From positions 4,092,001 to 4,156,000 of the forward strand of contig NC_092407.1 in assembly GCF_009017415.1 (NCBI RefSeq): a DNA stretch of 64,000 nucleotides, written 5' to 3'. The notes below the pieces were generated by a model, which was not told the origin of the DNA, searched no databases, and saw nothing but the letters and a program-made list of their open reading frames with translations. The DNA is from Aspergillus flavus. Lineage: Eukaryota > Ascomycota > Eurotiomycetes > Eurotiales > Aspergillaceae. This document shows positions 12,184-24,361 of the stretch, piece after piece (within the stretch, counting starts at the first letter, position 1; each line of letters opens with the position of its first letter). The position numbers and the translations under genes were made by a program.

Positions 12184-14580
12184 ATGACAGTGAACACCGA
12201 GCCTCCTAAATCATCGGTCAGCGAGCGCAGAGGTCAAACCCTAGCCCCGTTACAAACCAACTTCAGCCGCCCCAGCGCCCGGCCGACTGTGGTCGCAACT
12301 CGTCCTAATCGGCCACGACCGGAGGAGTACCAGAATGATGGCGAGGCAGGCGAGCGTGTTCCATTGCAGACCCCGGTAAAGCGACAGTCCTCTAAATCCG
12401 GCCTGCGTAGCATCTTCAGCCGTGAGAAACTACCCCACAAAGAGAGCACCGACTCCAAGCTCTCTGAAATCGAGGAAACGCAGGATCCTGCGGCACAGGC
12501 TGCCCCAGATCTCGCTGTGCCTATTTCACCAACGCTAGCTACACCTAAAACAGCGTTTTCTACTCCGACAGTTATGACTTCGCCGATAGTGGACCCTCAT
12601 CGGTCCAAGGCCTCAAAGTCTCGCCAGAAAACTAGCGAGGACAAGCCAGCGGCGGGTGAGATAGGCTGGAAACCTCCACCGCTTTTCCAGGCCTACCCAC
12701 AGGCAATTAAACATGATAATCTCCCGACCCCTTCTCTATCTGCGGAATCCATTTTGCGCATCCAGGCCACAACTTCTGCGAAACAAAGCAGCACTCAGAA
12801 CGAATCACCTCAGGCAGAGAATCCAGCGGCCCGGAAGAAGGAGGCCAAAGAGAAGAAAAAGCACATGCGCTCCTTGTCTGAGACTATCGGCAAGAGTGAC
12901 TGGTCGCCGAAGATCTATGTGTTGGTAACAACCGGCTATATCTTGCAGTACGCTGGTAGCGGAAAGTATGATCGGCTCCCGGAGAAGATGTTGCAGCTAG
13001 GTCCCAAATCTGTAGCATTTGCGAGCGATGCGATCCCGGGGAAGCATTGGGTTTTGCAAATTTCTCAAATAAACGATGAAAATAACGCTACCTCAACCGA
13101 CACGCACCGCCATCTATTCTCCCGCTTTGGTTTCCACCGTTCCCATGCTAGGCGTTTAACACGGAGTCTTCTTCTGGTTTTTAACACCCCGGAAGAAATG
13201 AGTTCGTGGCTTCTAGCTGTCAGAGCTCAAATCGAAGCGCGTGGAGGGAAGAAGTATGTCTCAGAGAGAGCGGTTGACGACGACACGGAGCATCAACTGG
13301 AGTCTAAACCCAGCACCCGACAGTTGGTAAAGAAAGACCCGAACCGTTTCTCGCAAGCGTATCTAAATCCTCAACCAGTGATTGGTGTTGATGATAAAGA
13401 GTTCAGTGATCAATCTCGCCGAAGCTCATATATCTCATACAATCGACGGTCAATAGTTACTCAGGCTACTCCCGAGTCGCGCTCCGAATCAATGTCCACG
13501 ACCCAAACGGAGGTAACTTCGCCAGTCAGTGGCCAGACACGTTTCTACTCTATGGGAATGAAGCCTGAAGCAAATGGGGCTAGCTCACCTCCGAATGGCA
13601 GCGCTATCTCGACGGTTCTATCTCCGCTAGATGGCCCGCCCAGAAGCCCAACGTTCTCGAACTCTACGAAGCGAGAGTCTGTGTACCCTTCGAATGCGCC
13701 AACAATAGCAGAAACCTCGGACCTTTCTGAGCCCCAGCAAACAGTGCCTGATCCCATCTTGCGGAGCGCTTCCCCCCCAGCTCCGAACTTCAGTGTTCCC
13801 TCTTTCAGCAAGAGATTTACGGCGAGAATGGGGCAAGGTCAGATACAGCAGGTTCCTCGGTTTCCCTCCACTCGCAGAGACGAAACAGACCCAGATGAGG
13901 CCAATCCTATCTCTGCATTCCCGTCTCCACCGCAGTCTCCGATCAAGAGCATCAGCAGCGTCGCAATGAGCGAATCGCATGAACAAGTTGTACCTTTCCG
14001 TGATTCCCCGCAGAGGAGGTCTTTACGCATATCCAATTCTGAAGATTCGCTCGGAGATTCTAGAAATTTGGACCCAAAACTGCAGCATGCTTCGCGCATT
14101 TCGAAGATCACCGGCGCAACATCAACTGCTTCGCAATCCTCGCGACCACCTAGCATTATCGAGCATGAGCCTGCCCGTTCACAAATCCCACAATCACCCC
14201 CGGAGGCTGGTTATCAAGCATCTCGTCGGGAACAGCAACGCCACAGAGTTTCTGTTTTCCCCACAGTCACACCAAATCGTCCTTCGACTGGACCCATGCT
14301 GCGTCGCAAGAGTATGCCTGGACTTTCAGTTGGACCGCCAGCATTACCTCCTCCTGACTGCCCTTTACCAAAAATTCCTTCTCCAATCGAGCCATCGCTT
14401 CCTGAAATAGCCGAGCAATTTCCGGACCCGCGTGTGTGCATATCACCGCCACCATCCAAAGGCAGCCGACTGCGTCGGAAAAGCCTGGCCAGTGCCGCAC
14501 CTCGTCCTGCTCACATGCCTCTTCCACCGGCAACCCAGAGTCTTGGTTCTCGTCATCCACGAACCGTCAATGGCATATAA
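12184..14580 (+). CDS. PH-domain protein with disordered flanks
   Basis: A single exon encodes 798 residues. Residues 1-225 are a Pro/Ser/Thr-rich disordered arm. A pleckstrin-homology domain spans about 228-360: it begins MRSLSETIGKSDWSPKIYVL, has a basic loop with FHRSHARRLTRSLLL that departs from the simplest PH fold, and ends in the amphipathic helix TPEEMSSWLLAVRAQIEARG with its conserved Trp. The remaining 430 residues are disordered, with many SP and RS sites (RRSSYI, RRKSMPGL, RRKSLAS) that look like targets of basophilic kinases. Fungal proteins of this plan are thought to bind phosphoinositides at membranes, but this one has no function I can name. It is convergent with MTC6 downstream. 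The start is the first in-frame ATG after an in-frame stop. Confidence 0.85.
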   Translation: MTVNTEPPKSSVSERRGQTLAPLQTNFSRPSARPTVVATRPNRPRPEEYQNDGEAGERVPLQTPVKRQSSKSGLRSIFSREKLPHKESTDSKLSEIEETQDPAAQAAPDLAVPISPTLATPKTAFSTPTVMTSPIVDPHRSKASKSRQKTSEDKPAAGEIGWKPPPLFQAYPQAIKHDNLPTPSLSAESILRIQATTSAKQSSTQNESPQAENPAARKKEAKEKKKHMRSLSETIGKSDWSPKIYVLVTTGYILQYAGSGKYDRLPEKMLQLGPKSVAFASDAIPGKHWVLQISQINDENNATSTDTHRHLFSRFGFHRSHARRLTRSLLLVFNTPEEMSSWLLAVRAQIEARGGKKYVSERAVDDDTEHQLESKPSTRQLVKKDPNRFSQAYLNPQPVIGVDDKEFSDQSRRSSYISYNRRSIVTQATPESRSESMSTTQTEVTSPVSGQTRFYSMGMKPEANGASSPPNGSAISTVLSPLDGPPRSPTFSNSTKRESVYPSNAPTIAETSDLSEPQQTVPDPILRSASPPAPNFSVPSFSKRFTARMGQGQIQQVPRFPSTRRDETDPDEANPISAFPSPPQSPIKSISSVAMSESHEQVVPFRDSPQRRSLRISNSEDSLGDSRNLDPKLQHASRISKITGATSTASQSSRPPSIIEHEPARSQIPQSPPEAGYQASRREQQRHRVSVFPTVTPNRPSTGPMLRRKSMPGLSVGPPALPPPDCPLPKIPSPIEPSLPEIAEQFPDPRVCISPPPSKGSRLRRKSLASAAPRPAHMPLPPATQSLGSRHPRTVNGI

Positions 14581-15460
14581 GCCATTGACCTCTGCTGTTT
14601 TTACTCAGCGATATCCCAATCCTTGATCACCGCATATGCATATAGAGAGCGACCTCTCTTCTTAACCATATACCATTATTCTCCTTTCTCGTCATTCATC
14701 ACTACGCCAGAATCATTTTCTTCTTTGCCGGCTTTGATAGCCAGCAGTGTCTAACCAAAAAGCTTTATACCATACCATACTGCATCAGCGCTTTACAGTT
14801 TCGAACTTCATATAGCATCATGGCCTCTTTTCTTTTCTTTTCTCCTCTCCTTTATTTGCAAACCGCCCTCTCCTTCTCCCTCTTTTTCTTGCTCTCGAAC
14901 CATTACCTTTATCTCCATAATAATGCCGTTATTCGCGAAACGTTTTTCTCTTTTATTCCTCACAGCGATGAACGAATCAGGATATCCCACGCTGTCAATT
15001 GCTTACTGGTTATATATGACTGATCTTCTTTTTGTGTTAACCGTGCCATGCTATACTATGTATGCCATGTTCCTGTATATATCGCTATATACCAGGTTTT
15101 CAGTCGCGACGAAGGTCGCTGTCGATGCTACTATTTTCAATCAAATCCTCTGGAAGTGAAGTTTCTTTTCTTTGTCGAGTATAATTGATAAGATCCTGTG
15201 GATTTCGTGAGTTACAAGAAGCTATGAAGTGAATTTGTGACACGTAATACCGAAGAACTTTCATCTGAATATAGTCAATATATACACTCATCGGTGAAAC
15301 TATATACAATCCTATAAAATAAATCCACTGATATACATTGCTCAATATAAGCGTACATTGGGTATCAAATAAATATAGCTTCGTGTCACAGAACGGCTTT
15401 CAAACGTCAGATTATGTGGGTAGAACATTGGTATCAGATCTGGCATCAGATACTCATGCT
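14581..15460. other. Convergent 3' region of PH gene and MTC6
   Basis: Both neighbours end into this 880-base AT-rich stretch. Pyrimidine tracts at 14820-14900 and TATATA runs are the only features. I see no coding sequence. Confidence 0.6.
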
Positions 15461-17339
15461 TTAAGAAGGGACACCTTCATATTCCCACCCATGGATGATT
15501 CTCTTGCCTCGTCTTGAGTTGCGCCTGTTGGTGTTACACTTGACGAATAGTGTCAGGGCGGTGATGATGCAAATAACGATGGCTGCGATAGCAGACACCA
15601 AAACTGTTTTTTTCTCCAGCTGCTTAGGATCCGACGCATATGGACATTTAGCACCAGGCCCACCAGTCACCCAACATGACGTAATATCCCGAGAGTTGAA
15701 GTCTAGCCAGACCTCACGTTTAGCGGGATCTGGAGAGGCGGGATCGATGATGCTGCTCGGTTGAGTCAGGAGGTATCGGTAGAGATAGGTATTTTCTAAG
15801 CTTGTGCGAGGAACTCCCATAGTCGTGTTGTCTGGGCAGGCCTCCGAGTAGGCTGTGCTGTAGCTATGTGCAGCACTAGATATCGTCCAGTTATACGGTA
15901 AGTTCGCAACTCGGCAGACTACACGCCGCACATCCGTACAGTTCGCAACACGCCAGTGACCGCTTAGTGACACGTCCATAATCGCACATCGGTTATGTTG
16001 GGGCGAATCGATATTGTCGGCCACATCTGCGCCCTGGGGTTCCCCCTCAGCCCATGCCCATGTAGAAGATAGAGAGATATTCTTATACGGTGCGACTGCC
16101 TTGTCGGCGGTCATGTTGAATAGGGTGTTATTGAGGATTGGTGTCAACCCACATGCGGTTAGATTCGCAACCCTGTCTGACAATTCACGCAAGGCATAGG
16201 TCTCATTCAGGCCTTGAGGCTGAGATAGGCTACTCGAAAGCGCCCAAGAGGAGTTCGCCTGAGATACCTGGGAAGCATCTATGTCATAGATGCAACGGTA
16301 ATCCAAGCCTCCTTCATCGGTCGGAGGCGCGGGTACTAAGGATGCTAGATACTTTGGAGGAAAAATGACCTCACTTTTACCCGCGGTCAAGTTATAGTCC
16401 TCGAGTTGTGGGTCCACAGAACCATATTCAAGAAAGAGACGGCGCTCTTTTGCAAGTTGCACATATTTTGAGCCCGGCCAACCATCCGGGGTACTTTGTG
16501 TACCATCCGAGAGTTCGTAAGTCGTGAAATATTCGGTAATAGGCTTGTACCCATCATCGACTTCATACCAAGACTCGTTCAAGTTACTGCGTTCGTTGGC
16601 CAGCTGTGACGGTGTGTAGATATAGTGAAAAAGACGGTTATCCATCAAAACATCAAGTCGTTCAGAGAAAGACGGCAGCCCGTCACCCGATACTCTTGAT
16701 GCAGGCTGTTCCGGGGCGGCAGCGCTAGCAGCAACATGCAGGTTGAACGTTAGGTATCTGATGTACACATTCAACTGAGACGTTGTGTCTTTGAAGTAAT
16801 CCTGGAAGACATCGATGAGACCAGATAGATCGAGATTCTCTGAGCACAGATAGGGGCCTATCTCATAGACCGGCCATCCTGGCGAACTGGAAACGACGGT
16901 AGCAGTGCTTTGAGAAGCACTGGCAGTTGCAGTTGGAGTCATGGTCGGTGTCGTAGAAACAGTGACAACGGGAATATTCTTTGGGATAGCTACTGGACAA
17001 AACGTCCAAGCCCGCGAGTCCACCGACCAGTACAGATCGATGAGAAAGCGTCGGTATCCAACCGATAACAGATTGGATATACATTTTTCAGCGGACTGCG
17101 TCTCGAATACATTGTTGCCAAAGCATGCCGCTGTCACGGATACACCAGAGCTTGTGATATAGTTGATCGGAATCTGACCGGAAACATCTCTCTCGCTCTA
17201 TTATGGTGTTTAGCTAACTTTTTCTTTTTCTTCTTTCGCTGTATACTTCCCCGAAGTGGGCTAGGTAACTTACCAGAAAGACCGTTTCCCATTTCGTATT
17301 GATGAGGGATGACTGGTCAGGGTTGTAATTTAATGACAT
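15461..17339 (-). CDS. MTC6: Maintenance of telomere capping protein 6 (MTC6)
   Basis: Two exons, 17339-17274 and 17197-15461, encode 600 residues. The first gives only 22 residues and is joined in phase 0 to SERDVSGQIPINYITSS, the conserved N-terminal segment of this family. ACFGNNVF and LLSVGYRRFLIDLYWS follow, then a Thr/Ser-rich linker. The large ectodomain has many N-x-S/T sites and paired cysteines, including a C-terminal region with AWAEGEP and HNRCAIMD resembling a C-type-lectin-like fold. One membrane helix (TVLVSAIAAIVICIITALTL) lies near residue 550, with a basic cytosolic tail. In yeast the gene was named from a genetic interaction with cdc13, and its molecular role is unknown. 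A cleavable signal is not obvious at the N-terminus. It is head to head with SEC62 with 395 bases between starts. Confidence 0.88.
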
Positions 17340-17734
17340 GGAGCTGCTGAGATCTTATGCGCATGGCAGACGAGCAATGCTAAAAAGGGTCGCGCAGGGG
17401 CAGCCATTAAAGACAAGAGGGAGAAGAGAAGAGAAGGGGGTAAAGGAAATGAAGTAAACGAACTGATAACACGAGCGATGACGGAGATTCCTCCGCCGCA
17501 GAGAAGGCGGTGCGGCGTGGCTTATGACTTTACCCTTTTGAGAAGGAACATTTATTATCTGGCCACTTCTAAAGTTCCCGTCGATCCTCGAGTTCCAACT
17601 ACGACCATATCACTTCGTTCTCTCAGTCGCTGGACATATTTTCTCCCATCGAGTTCGAGGAAATCCTCGAGGTTTCCGCCCGCATTATCATTAATTGATT
17701 CCCACTTCATCTCCGTCTTTCACATTACTACAAC
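17340..17734. promoter_or_regulatory. Shared divergent promoter of MTC6 and SEC62
   Basis: The 395 bases between two start codons pointing away from each other hold both promoters. GA-rich sequence (AAGAGGGAGAAGAGAAG) and a CT-rich stretch near SEC62 are visible; no clear TATA box is seen for either gene. Confidence 0.55.
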
Positions 17735-19053
17735 ATGGCGGCGCCCGGCCAGCCGTCTCCCCAGCAGATTGCCGCCATGCAGCAACAGTTCGCTGCTGAG
17801 GCCGCAAGGCGTGGTATGACTCCGGAGGAATTCGCTAAACAACAGCGCGAACAGCTGAATGCTGAAGCTGCGAAGCATGGCATGTCCACGGAGCAATACG
17901 TCCAACAACTGAGAATGCGAGCTCTCGCTGCTCACCAGAAGCAGGTCGAGGCCCAACGACAGGGCCAAGGATCGCCACAGCCAGGACAGCCAGGACAACC
18001 AGGCCAGCAAGGCCAGCAAGACGAGCAAGGCCAGCAGACACCACAACAGCCTCAACCACAACAGACTACGCATCAAGTCCCTGTGAACCCATCGAATCCC
18101 CCAGACCCTAAAGCCATCGCGGTTGCGCAGTTCTTGCGATCTCAGAACCTGAAGCCGAGAACGTGTATCATGGATGGACAGAGGAAGGACATGTTCAAAG
18201 GTGCTTATCCCATCAAATCTAGATCCGGTTGTCCGCAACACGGCTGATTGTCCATGCAGTGAAACGTGCCATTCGCGCTCTGGAGTCGCCCGCGTACGCT
18301 AAAGCAGCCGCAAAGAAGAACTCTTTACTCCCTCCCGTAACGGACCGTGCATCAGCAGAGAATGTTTTCAAGCTCCTCCCCCTATCGCTTCTTGCCTTGC
18401 GCGTGTCGAAAGTCGATCCCCACGCGGGTCACAACCACGCGAAGCCCAAGAACCGAGTCAAGGGGCTGTGGACCGTCAAGATTGAGCAACACCAGGAAAC
18501 AGACCCTATGATGCACTACGTATGGCTATATGAGGGTCCGCAATGGAAACAGAAGGCTATGGCCGCCGCAGTGGTGGCTGGTATTTTCGCCGTTGTTCTC
18601 TTCCCATTGTGGCCCATGGTGATGAGACAGGGTGTTTGGTACCTGAGTGTTGGTATGATGGGTCTACTGGGGTTATTCTTCGCCATGTCGATCTTCCGTC
18701 TTATTCTGTTTTGCGTCACGGTCTTTGCTGTCCCTCCTGGTCTCTGGTTGTTCCCGAACTTGTTCGAGGATGTTGGCTTCATTGACAGCTTCAAGCCCTT
18801 GTGGGGTTGGCAAGAGGTATGTATTTTCTCGACTTTGTGCTTATGACTTTCTCTAATATCCGTACGACAGAGTAAGAAAAAGAAGAAGTCTAAGAAGTCT
18901 TCCGGCGACGCATCCAAGTCCGCCAAGTCTCCCGTCTCTCAACCAGCCGACTCTGCCCCTTCAGCGACCACAACGGCAACCGCGGCCCCGGATACTTCAA
19001 GTGCCGTGAAGCGCGATCTGGCCCCTCGAGTTGAGGAGGTGACAGACGAGTAA
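17735..19053 (+). CDS. SEC62: ER protein-translocation subunit Sec62
   Basis: Three exons, 17735-18200, 18260-18816 and 18871-19053, encode 401 residues. The cytosolic N-terminus has two amphipathic AAxxGMTPEEF/AAKHGMSTEQY segments, then a Gln/Gly/Pro-rich linker with repeated QPGQPGQQGQQ units. It is followed by the conserved VAQFLRSQNLK...DMFK/VKRAIRALESPAY region. Two membrane helices (MAAAVVAGIFAVVLFPLWP and the next, to about residue 310) are followed by DSFKPLWGWQE, and the tail begins KKKKKSKK. Sec62 works with Sec63 and the Sec61 channel in post-translational import of precursors into the ER. Intron 1 starts with a poor GTGCTT donor, but its removal is required because the unspliced frame stops within 15 codons and the family sequence continues exactly across the join. 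Confidence 0.95.
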
Positions 19054-22000
19054 TGGTATAGATCTGGCCACTTTGGGCTTTGTAGGTTCTTTTTGCATCG
19101 TATTGCACTGGATCATTGCTGCTAGGGATAAATTTAACATTCTGCATCTGTATGCTACCTAGTATTTATTGCTATCTTTGTTCGTCAGGTATTCCTTATC
19201 ACCTGTTTGAAGGGTTTATTTATGTTGGTTCGGGTTATGGGCGAAATGATTTCAATTCCGTATGAAGGTTTCAACATACAAAAAATGAAGTTCTGCTTTT
19301 ACATAAATAGCTTCGACTATTCATACAATTTTGGTGAGGGTGACAGTTCCCTAAGTGCAACAAAATTGTATAGTTTGACATTACCAGTAAACCAAGTTTT
19401 GCAAGTGGTTTCCTTCGACCGCACTCTTTGGTCTATAATACCTTAACCTTCCAATAGCCAGCCGGCAAATTTCCAAGTTAGGTACTTAAAAGATGCATAT
19501 CATATTGACCACGGTCTTACATGTATATCCTTTGGAGGCTGATCGGTTCTCAATGCAAACAAACATTGATAATAAGTGCTAACGCTCTCAATCAACTGTC
19601 GAAGCGCTCACCTAGCTAAGTATCTGGATATCAAGTTGTTACTGCGCCATAACACCACAAGATTGCTCCATTACACACTAATATCGAAACTTAAACGGCC
19701 TTAGTATGTGAATATGTATAAACTAGAGTAGCCGCAGAAAAAATGTCGTTTAGATGTCTGTCAGCTTTGTGCTTCAATCTCAATCACCCTTCAACTATTC
19801 CCGATTTGTATCAGATGGCAACCAGTGAGCTACTGGTAGATTACTACGAGTACAGATACATTAGTTTTGTGAAGTGGGCATCTATCACGGTGTAGTAGTA
19901 TCACCTAGCTACCGTGTTTACATATTCACTAACATAATCCTTCATATCGTTCGGTTTTTATATATTTTTTTTTTCTAAAATTAGTGAGAATAGGCCCAAC
20001 TCCTTATCCTAATCACAAATGAATCTTTCCGCTAGTTAGTTCGACACCCAAGCACGTTCTTATATTCTTTACTAGCTGGCAATTCACCCTGGAAGATACG
20101 GCGGCGCCTCACCTGTTCTTAGCAGTGAGCTAGTCATGAACCAAGATATCTGGCATGTCTTTTATTCCCTAATAAAACTCATGATCTTGATTGCAAAGGC
20201 CGATATTGGCGCCACCCTTGAGAAATGACATATGTCTATTTGATCAAGCCCTTAATTGTGAAAGCTTCAATCCCCGAATCAACCGAGCTGAAATACCTAC
20301 AATGTATGATATCAAACATAAATCATCAATTGAATATGGCGGCACATGATACAACATAACACTCCACTGCCTCGCGCTTGATGAGAAACGGGGATATGAA
20401 GGACTTTGGAAAACATAGTCTGAAGTTGCTTGAGAAGTATGTACTTCGGGGACGATCCTGGGAGAGATTGTATTTGATTTGTTGCACTGGCCTTTAGCTG
20501 AGTGTGAATTGCATTCTTTCGAGCAGTATTTGAGCCAGACAGGAATCTATTCGTAGTGGAAACAAACCCCAGGACTTTTATTGATGAGGAAGTCGTATGT
20601 TCGAGATATCATCCCCGCAAAGTTGGATTTTCTCCAATGCAGTAGGACAAGTGGTGAATCATATATTTGAGCCAAAGGAGACATGGTAATAGCCATTGTG
20701 TGTCATGTTTGAACGGTATTGATATGGTGATCTGGTTCAACAAAATCTTTTGGGAGATTCTGTTCCTCACCCGAGCTGGCATCACAGCGATCGTAAAGCT
20801 GCCCACGCAAGCGACCAGCAGCACTCTGCACGGTCAATAGCGATACAAGTGGTTTGCTAAGGATGGTGATATAGTAACAATGTGGTGTATGAGTATTCCC
20901 GCGGAGAAATATCAGTCGGCCGATAGGAAATTTATGGGGAGGACTTTTGTAGTACGTACTTAATAGTCAGAAGTGGAGTTGTCCGACCCAAAAATTAGAT
21001 GAAATTGGTTAATGAAAGGGCAAAACTCAGACTGGTCAAACTCTACATAGAACTATGAACAATTCGGGTCTCAAAATACTCAACATTTCTTTCTGTGAAG
21101 CTCACTTTTGCTTCCACATGCGAATATGCGAGGTCCAATCCGTACTTATGTCACCAAGACTAGTAGTCAGACTCGTCATAGATTATACTCACACCGTTGA
21201 TGCATCATCTGCTCGTCCTTGACAAGATAACTATGGTCGATCAAGTCGCAAGATGGGCATATTCCGCGAGCTCGGGGAAAAGAAAACTGCGTGCATAATT
21301 CTATTCAGTTGACATCTCACCAACATTTAATCAAATAGACCAGTATCACCATTAGTCAAAGGAAAGTCCAACCCACCAATAAAACACTTATGACATTAAT
21401 TTCGAATAATACCTGTTCGAAAGTTGGTCTTTCCCGTATAGCCCCATCACGTTCAGCCAAGCCCCATCAAATACGAGCGATGGCTTCGCAACTATAAGCA
21501 GCACATCATAAAATTAGATGGGATCAGCCGCTTTAATTTATGCTTAGGGCACTTCCCTGTTTCATGCGTCCTTACGGAGAGTAGTTTACTTATTACCAAT
21601 ACTTGGGTGGGTCGATGGTCGAAATTCTTGTTTCCCTCGTTCGCGTTGAATTGCGTTAGTCTAACTTTACCTAGGGGGAGATACTAATTAGTATACTAGC
21701 CCGGGAAAGGGTGTAGGTGTTCTAGAAGTCCAGGGGTTATTCCGACTAGGGCCTTAAAACTTAGACTAGAGCCACGGGCTCCATAAATTGGAGATGGCTT
21801 AAAGGGGAGAGGATCGCACGTAAAATCTCGTATAAGTTCCAAAAGGGGTTTAATTGACTCCAGAAGGATATGAGTCCATGTGAATCACCAAGTAATTGAG
21901 ATTGTGCTTGTGAGTTCATGTAGAAGAGCTGCGTGGGCTTGGAGAAGGAGAAATGTGTCGAGCAATGACCTAGGTACCTAGGCAAGTCCCTGCTTTGTAC

Positions 22001-23047
22001 TAATTCGATCGACATCCTCAGGCACTTGGGGCTTTTCCTTTAGGTTTCCATGTTATCATCTCCTCGGCTTATGATCGACTCGGATGAATGGAACGTCAAG
22101 AGGCGTTTATTGACTGAGCACTATTTTGAGACGGATGTATGGCTTGCATTAGTCTAAGTAGCTTTGTTTACATTTTACTCACACTATTGACTTCTTAAGT
22201 TGAATGAGGAACGGCTACTATGGTATACCCCGTGCACGTCCATAACCGGGGTACAATGGACGGATACTCCGAGTCACCGAGATCGTTATGGAGCCGGGAA
22301 GAACTGCCGGGTTCTTTCCAGGAGAAGAAATAGCCCCATTGGGAAGGTCAGTACGAGGTAGATGGGTCGCGCATCCATGTTGATCAGCCTGGCCAGATGC
22401 GAACTTGTGCAGCGGTAGGCCCTCTGTGGGGAACTGGGACCAGTGCGCATCCCGTGTTGCGCCTTGGATGATTATGTATACCATCCATATGGATTGTCAT
22501 TCGTACGCAACATATTCCGTATAGGAAGGGGGCTTGAAGGGATCGTTCATTGGTCGTCGGCAGTGGGCGCTACCAGAGTTCAAAGGACCCCTTTTGCGTG
22601 TAGGCCGTCGTGTGTCGGGTGCGATCCGACAATGTGGGCCCAGAACACGAATAAATTCAATGGACAAGCTTTTCCCAAAGTGGAGAGTGGTTGCGCAGAT
22701 CACCATGCCGGATGTGCGATGGAAACGTTTGCCGAAGATTCGGCCCGGTACTAGACATTGTATGACAGATTTATACAAATCATTACGTACATTCCGGTTG
22801 AGAAGATCATTAGGGAAGAAAAAATAGCCAAAGGAACATGCTGGGGTATCATTAATAGTACCATTATAATCAATTATGAAATGATAGTCGAAATGAATGT
22901 ACAGGGGAGAAAGGTGCTTAATGTAGGGCACAAGGGAGGGGAGGGAGGGATTGAAAAATAAATGAGACAAAAAGGAAAGGAATGAAATGATAGTACATAT
23001 GTTGAAAAGTCTGTTAGTGGAGATGTGAGTCTCGCCCAGCGCCCACA
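19054..23047. other. 4 kb AT-rich gene-poor region
   Basis: No reading frame here carries recognisable protein motifs. Short minus-strand frames at 20609-20824 and 21761-22015 and the 184-codon frame at 22497-23051 are probably chance; the last one lies in the 3' flank of the receptor gene. The composition is noticeably more AT-rich than in the flanking genes, which would suit old, mutated transposon remnants, but I can identify no element or terminal repeat. Confidence 0.55.
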
Positions 23048-24361
23048 TCATCCACTATTCCGTTTATTTCCGTGAAATTCGTCCGGGTCCGCTGGCTCGT
23101 GCGAGATCTCGATCGTAGTCTCCTGGTACACTCCGTGGCCCAGATCGGCCATTTCCATGTCGCCATCCTTGCGCAGGTCTTCAGTGGAGTCCCCATCATT
23201 TATCGTGTCGTTTATTGTCTGTAGACCACGGCGTAGCCGAGACCCCATACGCGGCTTCTTGTTCTCTCTTGTGGTAGTTGTGATGTGTGTCTGGTATGCG
23301 TTCGAGTTGGAGTAAGCGTACATCTTATCCGATGTGCTGATCTCCGTATCAAGCAGCAAGTGCCGCCGGGTCAACGTGTACACTACAACGTCTACCAGGC
23401 CTGACAACGCCATTAGGGACCCAGCCACGGCGAAGTACCCTCTGCTCTGAACGATGTGTCTGGCTGTCGACATACGGCCTGCTGCCAGTGGAAGGGATAA
23501 GACCAGGTATACAATCGGGTAAATAACCATGTAGATGACGACACGGTTTAGTCGTTTCAGACTTTCTTGGTGTCCTTGACGGAGCATCGCTGCCTGCTTC
23601 ATACGACGTCGTAGGTGGAAGAATAGCATGCCGTAGAAGACGACTGTTCCAAATTCGGCAAGAAAGATCCATAGATAATGAACCCAGAGACGTTCCGTCT
23701 CGTGTTCGGGGCCAAGCCAGCACTAGAAAATTAAGAATGTAAGTACGTATTCCCTCTATCCCTGCTTTTGTTGAGAATTACAACTTACCCAACCGGCCTC
23801 GGAGATTACGAAAGTCTTGGAACCAAATAACCCCACAGGGATTAATCCTAGCACGATAATGAAGGCCCATAGTCCTATAACACAACACACAAAGGTCCGG
23901 TGTGGAAGTTGCCGTCCTCTGAGTACGACGGCACCGGTGTGCATCGCAATTGCCATGATAAACAACCCACTTCCAGGGTCACCAATCTGAATCCACCAAC
24001 CTTGCAGGACGCAGGCCGCACTTGGATAGTCGACATGACCACGCGAAACCCAGTAGAGGCATAGCACGAAGGCAGTTGCTTGTTGGATATCAATCAGAAG
24101 AAGATTGTAAATCAACACGACGTATTGGTTGGCGGCGAGGGGACGTTTATAGTAACGTTTCCAAAAGATGAAACGGTAGGTAAGGAAACTTAACAAACAG
24201 AACGATGCAATAAAAGAACAGAGGGCGACCACCCCCATAGCAATAAACCCCGCTCTATCCCCGCCCGTGAGAGGCTGCTGTGTTGCATTTTGCCGTTTCG
24301 TAAAGTGCGTCTGAGCATCCTCACCATTAAGCAAGTGCAACATGCGAATGAGGGCGATCAT
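23048..24361 (-). CDS. Seven-transmembrane G-protein-coupled receptor (Git3/cAMP-receptor-like group)
   Basis: Two exons, 24361-23789 and 23722-23048, joined in phase 0, give 415 residues. Exon 1 encodes a short N-terminus with an N-x-T site and five helices. These include the conserved NQYVVLIYNLLLIDIQQA region of helix 2, a Cys before helix 3 (AACVLQGWWIQIGD) and a Cys after helix 4 (EAGWCWL, created by the splice) that may form the usual disulfide. Exon 2 begins with helix 5, then a basic third loop RRRMKQAAMLRQGHQESLKRLNR cut here to its key residues (RRR, KRLNR). Helices 6 and 7 and an acidic 100-residue tail follow. This is the plan of fungal receptors that signal through Galpha and cAMP, possibly nutrient-sensing. 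The ligand is unknown, and the exact subfamily needs a phylogeny. Start choice: two Met codons lie six residues apart, and the first is used. Confidence 0.8.

Noticed and set aside
22497..23051. 184-codon minus-strand frame beside the receptor gene
   Set aside because: It ends into the receptor's 3' side, has no motif, starts with a hydrophobic low-complexity part and overlaps equally open plus-strand frames.
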